Source of the DNA: Rikenellaceae bacterium
GTDB taxonomy: Bacteria; Bacteroidota; Bacteroidia; Bacteroidales; Rikenellaceae
Direction: 5' to 3'
Length of the DNA stretch: 64,000 nucleotides
Assembly (NCBI GenBank): GCA_015060165.1
Contig: SUZC01000001.1
Coordinates: forward strand, 62,001-126,000
Both the position numbers and the translations under genes were made by a program. This document shows positions 42,560 to 51,490 of this stretch, piece after piece. The notes under the pieces are model-generated. The model saw nothing but the letters and a program-made list of their open reading frames with translations. It made no database searches and was not told the origin of the DNA. Numbering within the stretch: position 1 is the first letter of the stretch; each line of letters begins with the position of its first letter.

Positions 42560-44000
42560 TTCTATTGTGTGAGATTAAAATTAGTCCAAAGATAGTAAAT
42601 AATGCGTTATATCCCAACAATTCAAAACCTATAAAATAATCAAATTGCATAGCCATAAACCTCTGCAATATATAGCTCAGAATGGGGGATAAAATAGCAA
42701 CAATCGGCACAAATTGCTGACGTATATTCCGCTTCGATATAATTCCAAACGTAAAAAGTCCTAATATTGGACCATAGGTATATCCTGCCACTTTAAAGAC
42801 CAGATTGATCACACTATCGTTTGCAAAATGGTGGAATGCCAAAATGGTAAACACCATCGCAACGGCCATCACAAAATGAGTGTAATTTCGGATTTTTCTT
42901 AATTGGGCGTTGTCGAATCGTGAACCATCCAAAATATCCAATGTAAATGATGTTGTAAGCGAGGTCAGAGCTGAACCAGCTGCTGAATATGTACTTGATA
43001 TAAGTCCCACAACAAACACAATACCAACGATTAACGGCAATCCGCCTTGTGTTGCTACCATTGCAAACAGATCATCACCACGACTTGGCTGCGGCAGAGT
43101 TGCAAAATCGACATAGGTATAGAGCAAAACGCCAAGTGACAAGAATAGCAGAATGACAAAAATTTGGCAAATGGCAGTGAGAACAATATTAATCTGCGAA
43201 TCGCGAATCGTGCGACAACTCATATTGCGTTGCATCATATCCTGATCCAGTCCTGTCATAGCCACCAACGACAACGCACCACCAGCAACCATCTTCCAAA
43301 AATATCGCGCCGACGAAGGGTCATCGAAGAACCACATTTGCGAATAGCTAGAATCCCGAACCAACTCATAGGCTGCCCCTACCGAAAGATCCATCGCCTT
43401 ACATAGATAACCAATAACTATCACAACACTTGCCACAAGGCACAAAGATTGGATAGTATCTGTGATAATCAGCGATCGTACGCCGCCACGAAGAGTATAA
43501 AGATAAACAACGAGCATCGTTAGAGCTACGTTTAATGTAAAGCTAAGGTTGAAGTGATCCATTACAAGTATCTGCATCACAGCGCATACAACAAAGAGTT
43601 TAAGTGACGATGCAATTAGCTTGGATACTAAGAAACACAATGCTCCCGTTTTGTGGGCAGTAATACCAAAACGCTGATCGAGGTACTCATATAGCGATAC
43701 CACACCTCGGCGATAGAAGATTGGAATAAGCAAAAATGCAACGATAAATTGCCCGATGGTGAAGCCCACCACCATCTGCATATATGAGAATTGGTCCACG
43801 GCAACAGAGCCTGGCACAGAAATAAAAGTGACGCCCGACATCGCAGCTCCGATCATAGCGAGGGTAGCCATATACCAAGTTGTACGACGGTTCCCAATAA
43901 AGAAACCACTATTGTCGGCTTTATGGCCCGAAAAATAGGCTGCAGCGAAGAGCAAAACCAGGTATGCGGTTAAAGTAAATATGGTGACAATTGGCGTCAT
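42543..44000 (-). CDS. Sodium:solute symporter family protein
   Basis: FFIGNRRTTWYMATLAMIGAAMSGVTFISVPGSV; about 13 TM; 17-nt overlap with downstream gene. Confidence 0.92.
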   Translation of the reverse strand: MTPIVTIFTLTAYLVLLFAAAYFSGHKADNSGFFIGNRRTTWYMATLAMIGAAMSGVTFISVPGSVAVDQFSYMQMVVGFTIGQFIVAFLLIPIFYRRGVVSLYEYLDQRFGITAHKTGALCFLVSKLIASSLKLFVVCAVMQILVMDHFNLSFTLNVALTMLVVYLYTLRGGVRSLIITDTIQSLCLVASVVIVIGYLCKAMDLSVGAAYELVRDSSYSQMWFFDDPSSARYFWKMVAGGALSLVAMTGLDQDMMQRNMSCRTIRDSQINIVLTAICQIFVILLFLSLGVLLYTYVDFATLPQPSRGDDLFAMVATQGGLPLIVGIVFVVGLISSTYSAAGSALTSLTTSFTLDILDGSRFDNAQLRKIRNYTHFVMAVAMVFTILAFHHFANDSVINLVFKVAGYTYGPILGLFTFGIISKRNIRQQFVPIVAILSPILSYILQRFMAMQFDYFIGFELLGYNALFTIFGLILISHNRNDKVS

Positions 44001-44046
44001 AAAGTATTTTTTTACCGCACAAAGATACTAATTCGCCACAAAAAAA

Positions 44047-44076
44047 TTGATGTGTAAAATAAGTTTTATATCTTTG
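44047..44076 (+). promoter_or_regulatory. Candidate promoter of carboxyltransferase gene
   Basis: TTG (44047-44049), 19-nt spacer, TATCTTTG (44069-44076). Confidence 0.6.
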
Positions 44077-44144
44077 TAGTGAGCCTAAAAGGCTCAAAAT
44101 AACAGGTTAGTTAGATTTAATAATTGATTGTTAACTTTTTGATT

Positions 44145-46004
44145 ATGGCTAAATCATTAAAAATTAGAGATTTGACATTACGAGATGGTCAGCAGTCATC
44201 GTTTGCAACCCGTATGACACAGGAGCAAATCAACCGATGCCTACCTTATTATAAAGATGCAGGGTTCTTTGCTATGGAGGTCTGGGGCGGTGCTGTGCCT
44301 GACTCAGTAATGCGCTATTTAGGAGAGAATCCGTGGACTCGTTTGGAGACCATCCACCAGCAGATTGGTGATATCTCAAAACTCACAGCCCTCTCACGAG
44401 GACGTAATCTATTTGGCTATGCTCCCTATACAGATGAGATTATTGATGGTTTCTGCCGCAACGCAATAGAGAGTGGTTTGGGTATTATGCGTATCTTCGA
44501 TGCGCTTAACGATGTGGACAACGTCAAGTCGACAATTAAATATGTAAAGCAGTATGGCGGCATTGCCGATTGTGCGGTATGTTACACTGTCGACCCCAAA
44601 TATCCAGAGCCAACATTCTTCCAGCGCTTGTTCGGCAAGAAAGCTCCTAAACCAATTTTTACAGACGAATATTTCCTCAGTAAGGCGAAGCAGATGGCCG
44701 ATTTAGGCGCCGATATGATCACTGTAAAGGATATGTCGGGACTAATTCCACCTCAGCGCATTAGCAAGCTTGTGAAGCTATTCAAGCAACACATCAATGT
44801 GCCCATCGATTTCCATACCCACTCTACTCCGGGTTATGGACTGGCATCGGTATTTGCTGCTATTGCCGCAGGTGTTGATGTTGTAGATACAAACTGCTGG
44901 TGGTTTGCAGGTGGTACAGGTGCTCCCGCATTGGAGTTGGTATATGTATTCTGTCAGAAGATGGGTATCGACATCGGTGTCAATATGGAGGCCGTCGCAA
45001 AGATCAACGAGCAGTTGAAGGTTATCCGCAAGGAGTTGGAGTTATCGGTATTTGGCGCAGAGAAACCACGTCCTAACCGATTTGCCTTCTCTGAAACTGC
45101 TGACAAGTACTTCGACGAGGCTGTTGCTGCTGCAAAGGCTGAGGATTTCGATAAGTTGTTGGAGGCAAGCCAGAAAATTGAGGCATACTTTGGATTCCCT
45201 GCTCCCGACAAATTGGTTCAGCAGGCCGAGATTCCTGGAGGAATGTATTCTAATATGGTTGCACAGCTCAAGCAGCTCAAGTCGGAGGATATCCTACCAC
45301 GCGCAATGGAGCTGATTCCTTCGGTACGTTTGGCAGCCGGTTTACCACCTTTGGTAACTCCCACATCGCAGATTGTTGGTGCTCAGGCCGTAAACTGTGC
45401 TATGGACGAGAAGGCTGGTCGCGAAATGTACACCAACAAGAGCTCTCAGTTTATTGGATTGGTTAAGGGTGACTATGGCCACACTCCTGTGAAGATTGAT
45501 CCTGAATTCCGATTCAAAATCTGTGGATTCCGTGAGGAGATTCCTTACGACACATCAAAATACAAGATGCAGCCCAATCCAGAACTTCCTGAGGCAGGAG
45601 GTGTTAAGTTGGCAGAGAACGAGAAGGAGGTATTGTTGTTAGAGTTATTCCCCTTGGTTGCAAAGAACTTCCTTACCGGCAAGAAGAAGGCTGCATATGA
45701 GGCTGCACAGGCCGAGAAAGCAGCTCAGGAGGCAGAAAAAGCCGTAGCTGCTAAGCCGGCAGAGCCGACAATAAGTGCAACTACCATCGTAGGCAACACT
45801 ATCAATGCTCCCCTACCTGGTCGAATCATTGACATTACGGTAAAGGTCGGTGATCAGGTGAAGGTTGGCCAGCCGGTAGTAATCCTCGAGGCTATGAAGA
45901 TGGAGAATACTATTCCATCCGATTATGCAGGAAAGGTACGACAAGTACTCGTATCAGTAGGTGATGCTGTTTCGGCAAATGCGCCGCTGATTGAGATCGA
46001 ATAG
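44145..46004 (+). CDS. Pyruvate carboxylase subunit B / oxaloacetate decarboxylase alpha subunit
   Basis: LRDGQQSSFATRM, KDMSGLIPP, DFHTHSTPGYG, C-terminal biotin site EAMKMEN; supplied ORF starts 44124 but MAKSLKIRDL at 44145 is more likely. Confidence 0.92.
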   Translation: MAKSLKIRDLTLRDGQQSSFATRMTQEQINRCLPYYKDAGFFAMEVWGGAVPDSVMRYLGENPWTRLETIHQQIGDISKLTALSRGRNLFGYAPYTDEIIDGFCRNAIESGLGIMRIFDALNDVDNVKSTIKYVKQYGGIADCAVCYTVDPKYPEPTFFQRLFGKKAPKPIFTDEYFLSKAKQMADLGADMITVKDMSGLIPPQRISKLVKLFKQHINVPIDFHTHSTPGYGLASVFAAIAAGVDVVDTNCWWFAGGTGAPALELVYVFCQKMGIDIGVNMEAVAKINEQLKVIRKELELSVFGAEKPRPNRFAFSETADKYFDEAVAAAKAEDFDKLLEASQKIEAYFGFPAPDKLVQQAEIPGGMYSNMVAQLKQLKSEDILPRAMELIPSVRLAAGLPPLVTPTSQIVGAQAVNCAMDEKAGREMYTNKSSQFIGLVKGDYGHTPVKIDPEFRFKICGFREEIPYDTSKYKMQPNPELPEAGGVKLAENEKEVLLLELFPLVAKNFLTGKKKAAYEAAQAEKAAQEAEKAVAAKPAEPTISATTIVGNTINAPLPGRIIDITVKVGDQVKVGQPVVILEAMKMENTIPSDYAGKVRQVLVSVGDAVSANAPLIEIE

Positions 46005-46026
46005 TATTTTTTAGCATATAAAATTT

Positions 46027-46062
46027 GAGGCTGTCTAACCTGCAGGGTGGCAGCCTCTTTTT
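46027..46062 (+). terminator. Terminator of carboxyltransferase gene
   Basis: GAGGCTG...CAGCCTC then TTTTTATT. Confidence 0.75.
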
Positions 46063-46747
46063 ATTGATTATGTTTAGGCCTCGATTTAGAATTATATATA
46101 TCGGTCACATATATCGTAAATATCGGAAAAAACATCATTCCAATAACAGGCAATAACACCGACAGGAATTTACCGGCAATGGTTACAGGAATTATAGATG
46201 AGCCAACTGTGGTCGCATTCATCGCCGACCACCATAGTGCATTGCCAAAATTACGCAGTTCGTCATTAACATCAATCTCATAGTCGTAGAACATCAAAGC
46301 GGCAAGATAGGTCACGCCAACGATAGTCAGCACATAAGCTCCGAAAATCTTTGCCACAGCCCCGTCCAGCATCCATTGAACCACCATTCCCATAACTATA
46401 TACGAACGAATAATTGGCAATGTGGCCACAAGCATTGTTATCTCGCGACCTGGTGTCAAATGCAACCAATCCAGCACGTTAAGATACGGCAACGAGATAA
46501 GCAAAAACAACACATCGAGCCAAGCTCTATGCCGACGGGCTTCCGATAATGTTGCCCGACGCTTGTAATAATAGAGGCTAAACAAGAAATCCGACATAAA
46601 AATTATACAGACTGCAAATTGTAACCATAAATACCATTGCGAGAAGTCGGAACGATGCCCTGAGAGTACTTCAAACGATAAACCAGCCAAAAGTGCAATA
46701 GCCGACACCAAACTTATTATTCGCATAAAATCCTTGCCAGAGTTCAT
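46061..46747 (-). CDS. Ion transporter (voltage-gated K+ channel-like)
   Basis: Six-TM layout; pore ALWWSAMNATTVGSSIIPVTIAGKFLSVLLPVIGMMFFPIFTIYVTDI. Confidence 0.8.
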   Translation of the reverse strand: MNSGKDFMRIISLVSAIALLAGLSFEVLSGHRSDFSQWYLWLQFAVCIIFMSDFLFSLYYYKRRATLSEARRHRAWLDVLFLLISLPYLNVLDWLHLTPGREITMLVATLPIIRSYIVMGMVVQWMLDGAVAKIFGAYVLTIVGVTYLAALMFYDYEIDVNDELRNFGNALWWSAMNATTVGSSIIPVTIAGKFLSVLLPVIGMMFFPIFTIYVTDIYNSKSRPKHNQ

Positions 46748-46827
46748 ATTATCAGTATTTTAGACGAGATTTCGCAAATGATATGCCGAAAAAAAATTAA
46801 AATTAGGGTGATTTTTTTGCAAAAGAT

Positions 46828-46858
46828 TTTGCATAGAAAAAAAAATCGCTTATCTTTG
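46828..46858 (+). promoter_or_regulatory. Promoter of tRNA-Met/tRNA-Pro pair
   Basis: TTTG (46828-46831), 19-nt spacer, TATCTTTG (46851-46858). Confidence 0.65.
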
Positions 46859-46876
46859 CACTCGCATTCAGCAAAT

Positions 46877-46950
46877 GGCGAGATAGCTCAGCTGGTTAGA
46901 GCGCATGATTCATAATCATGAGGTCGAGAGTTCAAGTCTCTCTCTCGCTA
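46877..46950 (+). tRNA. tRNA with CAT anticodon (elongator Met, or Ile2)
   Basis: Stem CATGA-TTCATAA-TCATG; acceptor GGCGAGA/TCTCGCT; lacks three G-C pairs of initiator. Confidence 0.92.
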
Positions 46951-46954
46951 CTTT

Positions 46955-47029
46955 CGGGATGTAGCTCAGCCCGGTTAGAGTACACGTCTGGGGGGCGTGT
47001 TGTCGCTGGTTCGAATCCAGTCATCCCGA
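46955..47029 (+). tRNA. tRNA-Pro (GGG)
   Basis: Acceptor CGGGATG/CATCCCG; anticodon arm CACGT-CTGGGGG-GCGTG. Confidence 0.94.
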
Positions 47030-47044
47030 CAAAAAACGAATAAG

Positions 47045-47068
47045 CCGCAGTATTTCTGCGGTTTTTTT
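47045..47068 (+). terminator. Terminator after tRNA pair
   Basis: CCGCAG-TATTT-CTGCGG-TTTTTTT. Confidence 0.85.
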
Positions 47069-47145
47069 ATTTTCATTGGCAATTAATAATAATAAATAAA
47101 GGGTATGATTTTTCATACCCTTTTCTGTTTATATACCCTTCTCGG

Positions 47146-48309
47146 CTACCCTACCATAGCATCAGCCAATGCCTCCATCTGCGATAGATCGCTCTGTTTC
47201 ATTCGAGCATTGATTGTAACCATTGGCTCAACAATCTCGATCTGTTTCATCTGCTCCAACATAGCACGCATTACTCGACCAGCCACGGGAGCCCAAGAAC
47301 CATTCTCGATTATACCTACACGACGCTTCTGATATCCTTTGATTTGCAAGTGGTGCAAGAAATCGTGCATCGGAGGGAATACTCCCCCATCGTAAGATGC
47401 GGCAGCTACAATCAACTTACCATATCGGAAAGCATCTTCTACGGCCTCGGCCATATCATCACGGCTAAGATCGGTAATAGCAACCTTCTTTTCGCCCTTA
47501 GTCAAAAGCATCTCTCGTATTTTATTTGCGGCAGCTGCAGTACCACCATGAATAGAGGCATAGGCTACAAACACTCCTTCACTTTCGGGCTCATAAAGAC
47601 TCCAAGTATTGTAAAGAGAGAGATAATAGCCAAGATTTTCGTTCAAAACAGGGCCATGCAACGGACAAATACAAGCTACATCTACCTGTGACAATTTTTT
47701 CAGCAGGGCCTGCACCTGCACTCCATATTTTCCACAGATATTAAAGTAATATCTTCTGGCCTCACAAGCCCACTCCTCATCGTGAGCGAGTGCACCGAAC
47801 TTTCCAAATGCGTCAGCCGAAAACAATACTTTATCATGCGTGTCGTACGAAACCATAACCTCTGGCCAATGTACCATCGGAGCCATAAAGAATTGCAATG
47901 TATGAGCACCAAGCGACAGAGTGTCGCCCTCCTTAACAGCAATGGTCCTATCAGTAAAATCAACACCTTCAAAGAAATTGGGCAACATCTGTATTGCTCG
48001 GGCCGATGCTACAATTTTGATTTCGGGATAACGCTCCACCACCGCCACGATGCTGCCCGCGTGATCCGGTTCCATATGTTGAACCACTAGATAGTCGGGT
48101 CTGCGCCCTTCGAGCGCGGCTGAGAGTTTATCCATCCACTCTGTCTGTTTGCGAGCATCGACACTATCCATGATCGCGATCTTATCATCGGTAATAAGAT
48201 ACGAATTATATGACATACCGTTAGGTATAATATACTGGCTCTCAAACAGGTCTAAATCGGTGTCATCAACACCAATATATTTAATAGTATCAGTTATGTT
48301 TGTATTCAT
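47146..48309 (-). CDS. Flavodiiron protein (FprA family)
   Basis: VQHMEPDHAGS, CPLHGPVL, flavodoxin YASIHGGTAAAANKI and AAASYDGGVFPPM. Confidence 0.92.
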   Translation of the reverse strand: MNTNITDTIKYIGVDDTDLDLFESQYIIPNGMSYNSYLITDDKIAIMDSVDARKQTEWMDKLSAALEGRRPDYLVVQHMEPDHAGSIVAVVERYPEIKIVASARAIQMLPNFFEGVDFTDRTIAVKEGDTLSLGAHTLQFFMAPMVHWPEVMVSYDTHDKVLFSADAFGKFGALAHDEEWACEARRYYFNICGKYGVQVQALLKKLSQVDVACICPLHGPVLNENLGYYLSLYNTWSLYEPESEGVFVAYASIHGGTAAAANKIREMLLTKGEKKVAITDLSRDDMAEAVEDAFRYGKLIVAAASYDGGVFPPMHDFLHHLQIKGYQKRRVGIIENGSWAPVAGRVMRAMLEQMKQIEIVEPMVTINARMKQSDLSQMEALADAMVG

Positions 48310-48386
48310 ATAAAACTAAAATTTTAAAAGTATGCAAATATAACAAAAAACGCCAAATGTATATAAATTATTTTATTTGGATTTAT

Positions 48387-48394
48387 TATCTTTG
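48387..48394 (+). promoter_or_regulatory. Candidate -7 element (TATCTTTG) upstream of TPP riboswitch
   Basis: Matches TAnnTTTG. Confidence 0.5.
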
Positions 48395-48401
48395 CACCGA
48401 C

Positions 48402-48487
48402 ATCTAAGGGGTGCCTTACTATCAGGCTGAGATTATACCCATTGAACCGGATACGGGTAATGCCGAGACCGGGAGTAGCGTAATCAA
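48402..48487 (+). ncRNA. TPP riboswitch (THI element)
   Basis: GGGGTGCC...GGCTGAGATTATACCCATTGAACCGGATACGGGTAATGCCGAGACCGGGAGTAGC contains canonical CTGAGA, ACCC, GAACC and TAATGCC blocks. Confidence 0.93.
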
Positions 48488-48529
48488 CAAAATGTACCCC
48501 TTTTCTGTTTTTAACTTAAATAATTAAAA

Positions 48530-50794
48530 ATGAAAAGGATTTATTTCACACTCGCCATTGCGACATTGTCGCTTGGCATCACGTGGGCACACAACGGCTC
48601 ACCAAACAAGAATCTAGACTCCCAATTTGATTCAAGCGACACCATCTCTATGGAGGGGCGTTTGCAACAGATTCACGTCATCGCTACACGAGCGACCAAA
48701 TCGACTCCGGTCGCGCACTCAAACCTAACCCACGCAGAGATTGAGCGCAACAGCTACGGATTGGATATTCCATCGCTATTGGCCCTCACTCCATCAATGA
48801 TTGCCACCAACGAAACCGGTATCGGAATCGGTGGAACTTCGATTCGTCTGCGTGGTACAGACGCAACCCGTTTGAATGTTACAGTAAACGGAATGTCGCT
48901 CAACAATCCTGATTCCCACTCGACCTATTGGTACGATACCCCCGATCTAATTTCGGCCGTAGGAGATCTTCAGGTACAACGAGGGGCAGGTACATCCACC
49001 AATGGTACTGGCGCATTTGGTGGAGCCGTAAGTATGACTACCGAATCTCCATTATCGGAGTTTGGTGGTGAGGCATCGCTTAGTTATGGTTCATACAATA
49101 CCAATAAGCAGGCCATACGTATCAGTTCGGGAATTATGAACGATCATTGGGCCATAGATGCCAGAATGACCCATATAGGCTCTGACGGATATATCGACAG
49201 AGGCGCGACCGACCTGAAGTCGTATATGTTACAGGGTGCTTACTATTCTGATCGTACAACTGTCAAGTTACTCTCATTTGGCGGAAAAGCCAAAACCAAC
49301 CTCACTTATACGGGCGTAACAAAGCAGGAGATGGATTTATATGGTCGCCGTTATCACACCGAAGGCCAATACGAGACCTCTAATGGTCCATACGTTTTAG
49401 CCGATGGCACTCACGTCGACTACTATGACGACCAGACCGACAACTACCTGCAAATCAACAATCAGTTGATTATTAACCACCAATTATCAGATAGTTGGAA
49501 TCTCTCTGCGACCGGATTTTACACTTATGGTTATGGCTACTACAAGCAATATAAGGATGCTCGCACACTTTTAGAATACACCAACCTCGGCATCACAGAT
49601 TCAGGCGTAGAGGCCGATATGATTCGCCGCAAAATTATGCGTAACCACACAGGTGGCGTCAACGCATCAGCAGCATACACATCGGAACGATTGCAACTTC
49701 TCACAGGCGGTTCTTGGAGCTATTACACCTGCCCGCATTGGGGAGAATTGGATTGGGTCGATGGTATGAACAGCGGCTCAATCGGTGGCAGATGGTACGA
49801 CAACGACGTGAACAAGCACGATGCGAACCTATTCGTGAAAGCATTGTGGCAAGCAGCACGAGGGCTGAATCTATTTGCGGATTTGCAATATCGTTTCGTA
49901 AGCTACAAGGCGTGGGGTGTGAACGACAACTATGATTGGAACACGATGCAGATGCAGCCAATCGATGTCGACAAAAAGTACAATTTCTTCAATCCTAAAG
50001 TCGGCATAAGCTACGATTTTGGCAAGGGTCACAACATCTTTGCATCATTTGCGATTGCACAGAAAGAGCCTACACGCTCAGACTTCACCGACCGCTACAT
50101 GTTTGCCAAAGACCAGACTCAACCTGAGGCAGAGAGATTATACGACTATGAGTTGGGATATCAATACACATCCGAGAGATTGTCATTGGGCGCAAACCTA
50201 TATTATATGCACTACAAAAATCAGCTCATCCCCACCGGAATGGTCAACGATAGTTCCGATGCGCTCAATACTAATGTTCCAAAGAGCTATCGTGCAGGTG
50301 TAGAACTAATGGCATCATGGAAAATTGCACGCTGGTTCACGTTGGGAGCGAATGCAACATTTAGCCGCAACAAGATTATTGACTATGTGGATATGCTCGC
50401 CGATAGTCCAACATTTGGCCAAAATCTTGGAAATATGACAATAGCATACTCTCCCGAGTCTATGGCCGCAGCATTTGCAGAGTTCAAGGTAAAAGGCTTC
50501 GAGGCAATTATACGTACACAATACGTTGGCAAACAATACTTCACCAACAACGAGATTGAGACGCTATCGCTCGATGACTATTCGGTAACGAATCTCGACC
50601 TTGCCTATACACTTCCATCACGTGCAGCCAAAAGCGTAAGATTGGGACTCTGCGTATATAATCTCTTTAATAAAAAGTATTGCAGCAACGGCTATGGCTA
50701 CTCTTATATGTGGGATGGTGAGCGATACGATGAAGCGTACTACTTTCCTCAGGCTCCACTCCACATACTTGCAAATGTAACAGTAAAATTCTAA
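48530..50794 (+). CDS. TonB-dependent outer-membrane receptor (predicted thiamin uptake)
   Basis: Plug domain GIGIGGTSIRLRGTDATRLNVTVNGMSLNNPDSHSTYW; C-terminal F; downstream of TPP riboswitch. Confidence 0.92.
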   Translation: MKRIYFTLAIATLSLGITWAHNGSPNKNLDSQFDSSDTISMEGRLQQIHVIATRATKSTPVAHSNLTHAEIERNSYGLDIPSLLALTPSMIATNETGIGIGGTSIRLRGTDATRLNVTVNGMSLNNPDSHSTYWYDTPDLISAVGDLQVQRGAGTSTNGTGAFGGAVSMTTESPLSEFGGEASLSYGSYNTNKQAIRISSGIMNDHWAIDARMTHIGSDGYIDRGATDLKSYMLQGAYYSDRTTVKLLSFGGKAKTNLTYTGVTKQEMDLYGRRYHTEGQYETSNGPYVLADGTHVDYYDDQTDNYLQINNQLIINHQLSDSWNLSATGFYTYGYGYYKQYKDARTLLEYTNLGITDSGVEADMIRRKIMRNHTGGVNASAAYTSERLQLLTGGSWSYYTCPHWGELDWVDGMNSGSIGGRWYDNDVNKHDANLFVKALWQAARGLNLFADLQYRFVSYKAWGVNDNYDWNTMQMQPIDVDKKYNFFNPKVGISYDFGKGHNIFASFAIAQKEPTRSDFTDRYMFAKDQTQPEAERLYDYELGYQYTSERLSLGANLYYMHYKNQLIPTGMVNDSSDALNTNVPKSYRAGVELMASWKIARWFTLGANATFSRNKIIDYVDMLADSPTFGQNLGNMTIAYSPESMAAAFAEFKVKGFEAIIRTQYVGKQYFTNNEIETLSLDDYSVTNLDLAYTLPSRAAKSVRLGLCVYNLFNKKYCSNGYGYSYMWDGERYDEAYYFPQAPLHILANVTVKF

Positions 50795-50799
50795 CATCT

Positions 50800-51390
50800 A
50801 TGGATTGGAAACTCACTCTTCAAATCATCGGCGTCGCACTCGGTTTGCTATATCTCTACTTCGAGTACAAGGCTAATATATGGCTATGGGTCATAGGCTT
50901 GATTATGCCCATAGTTCACGGTATTCTCTATTACCGACAAGGATTATACGCCGATTGCGCAATGGAGACATACTATATTTTGGCTGGCATATATGGGCTT
51001 GTCGTATGGAGCCAAAAAGGCAGTAAAAAGGATAAGAAAAGTGAGTTACGAATAGGACACACCCCACGCGTGGCGTGGGTAGCGATTGTTGGGGTGTATG
51101 CTATTCTTCATTCGGGCATATATCTATTGCTTATCAATTTCACAGACAGCACCGTTCCATTTTGGGATTCACTGACCACATCGCTTAGTGTTATCGCATA
51201 TTGGCTCTTATCGAGAAAATATGTCGAGCAGTGGCTGGTGTGGTTGGCTGTCGATGTAATTACGGTGGGACTATATTTCTACAAAGAGATACCACTGACG
51301 GCAAGTCTGTATGCTCTATACTCTTTGCTTGCCATAGCAGGCTATCTGCGTTGGCTTCTTGTAATACAGCAGGAGCAGAGTATCGAATAG
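50800..51390 (+). CDS. PnuC/PnuT-type nicotinamide mononucleotide/thiamin transporter
   Basis: YLYFEYKANIWLWVIGLIMPIVHGILYYRQGLYADCAMETYYILAGIYGLVVW; 5 nt after TonB receptor. Confidence 0.88.
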   Translation: MDWKLTLQIIGVALGLLYLYFEYKANIWLWVIGLIMPIVHGILYYRQGLYADCAMETYYILAGIYGLVVWSQKGSKKDKKSELRIGHTPRVAWVAIVGVYAILHSGIYLLLINFTDSTVPFWDSLTTSLSVIAYWLLSRKYVEQWLVWLAVDVITVGLYFYKEIPLTASLYALYSLLAIAGYLRWLLVIQQEQSIE

Positions 51391-51416
51391 TGATCGATAC
51401 TACAACGACTAAATAA

Positions 51417-51450
51417 AAAGGGTGCCAAACTTTCTGAGTTGACACCCTTT
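51417..51450. terminator. Bidirectional terminator
   Basis: AAAGGGTGCCAA...TTGACACCCTTT between convergent genes. Confidence 0.75.
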
Positions 51451-51490
51451 ATTATTTTAAAACGGCAAAAGCCGGCCACAGAAACGACTT

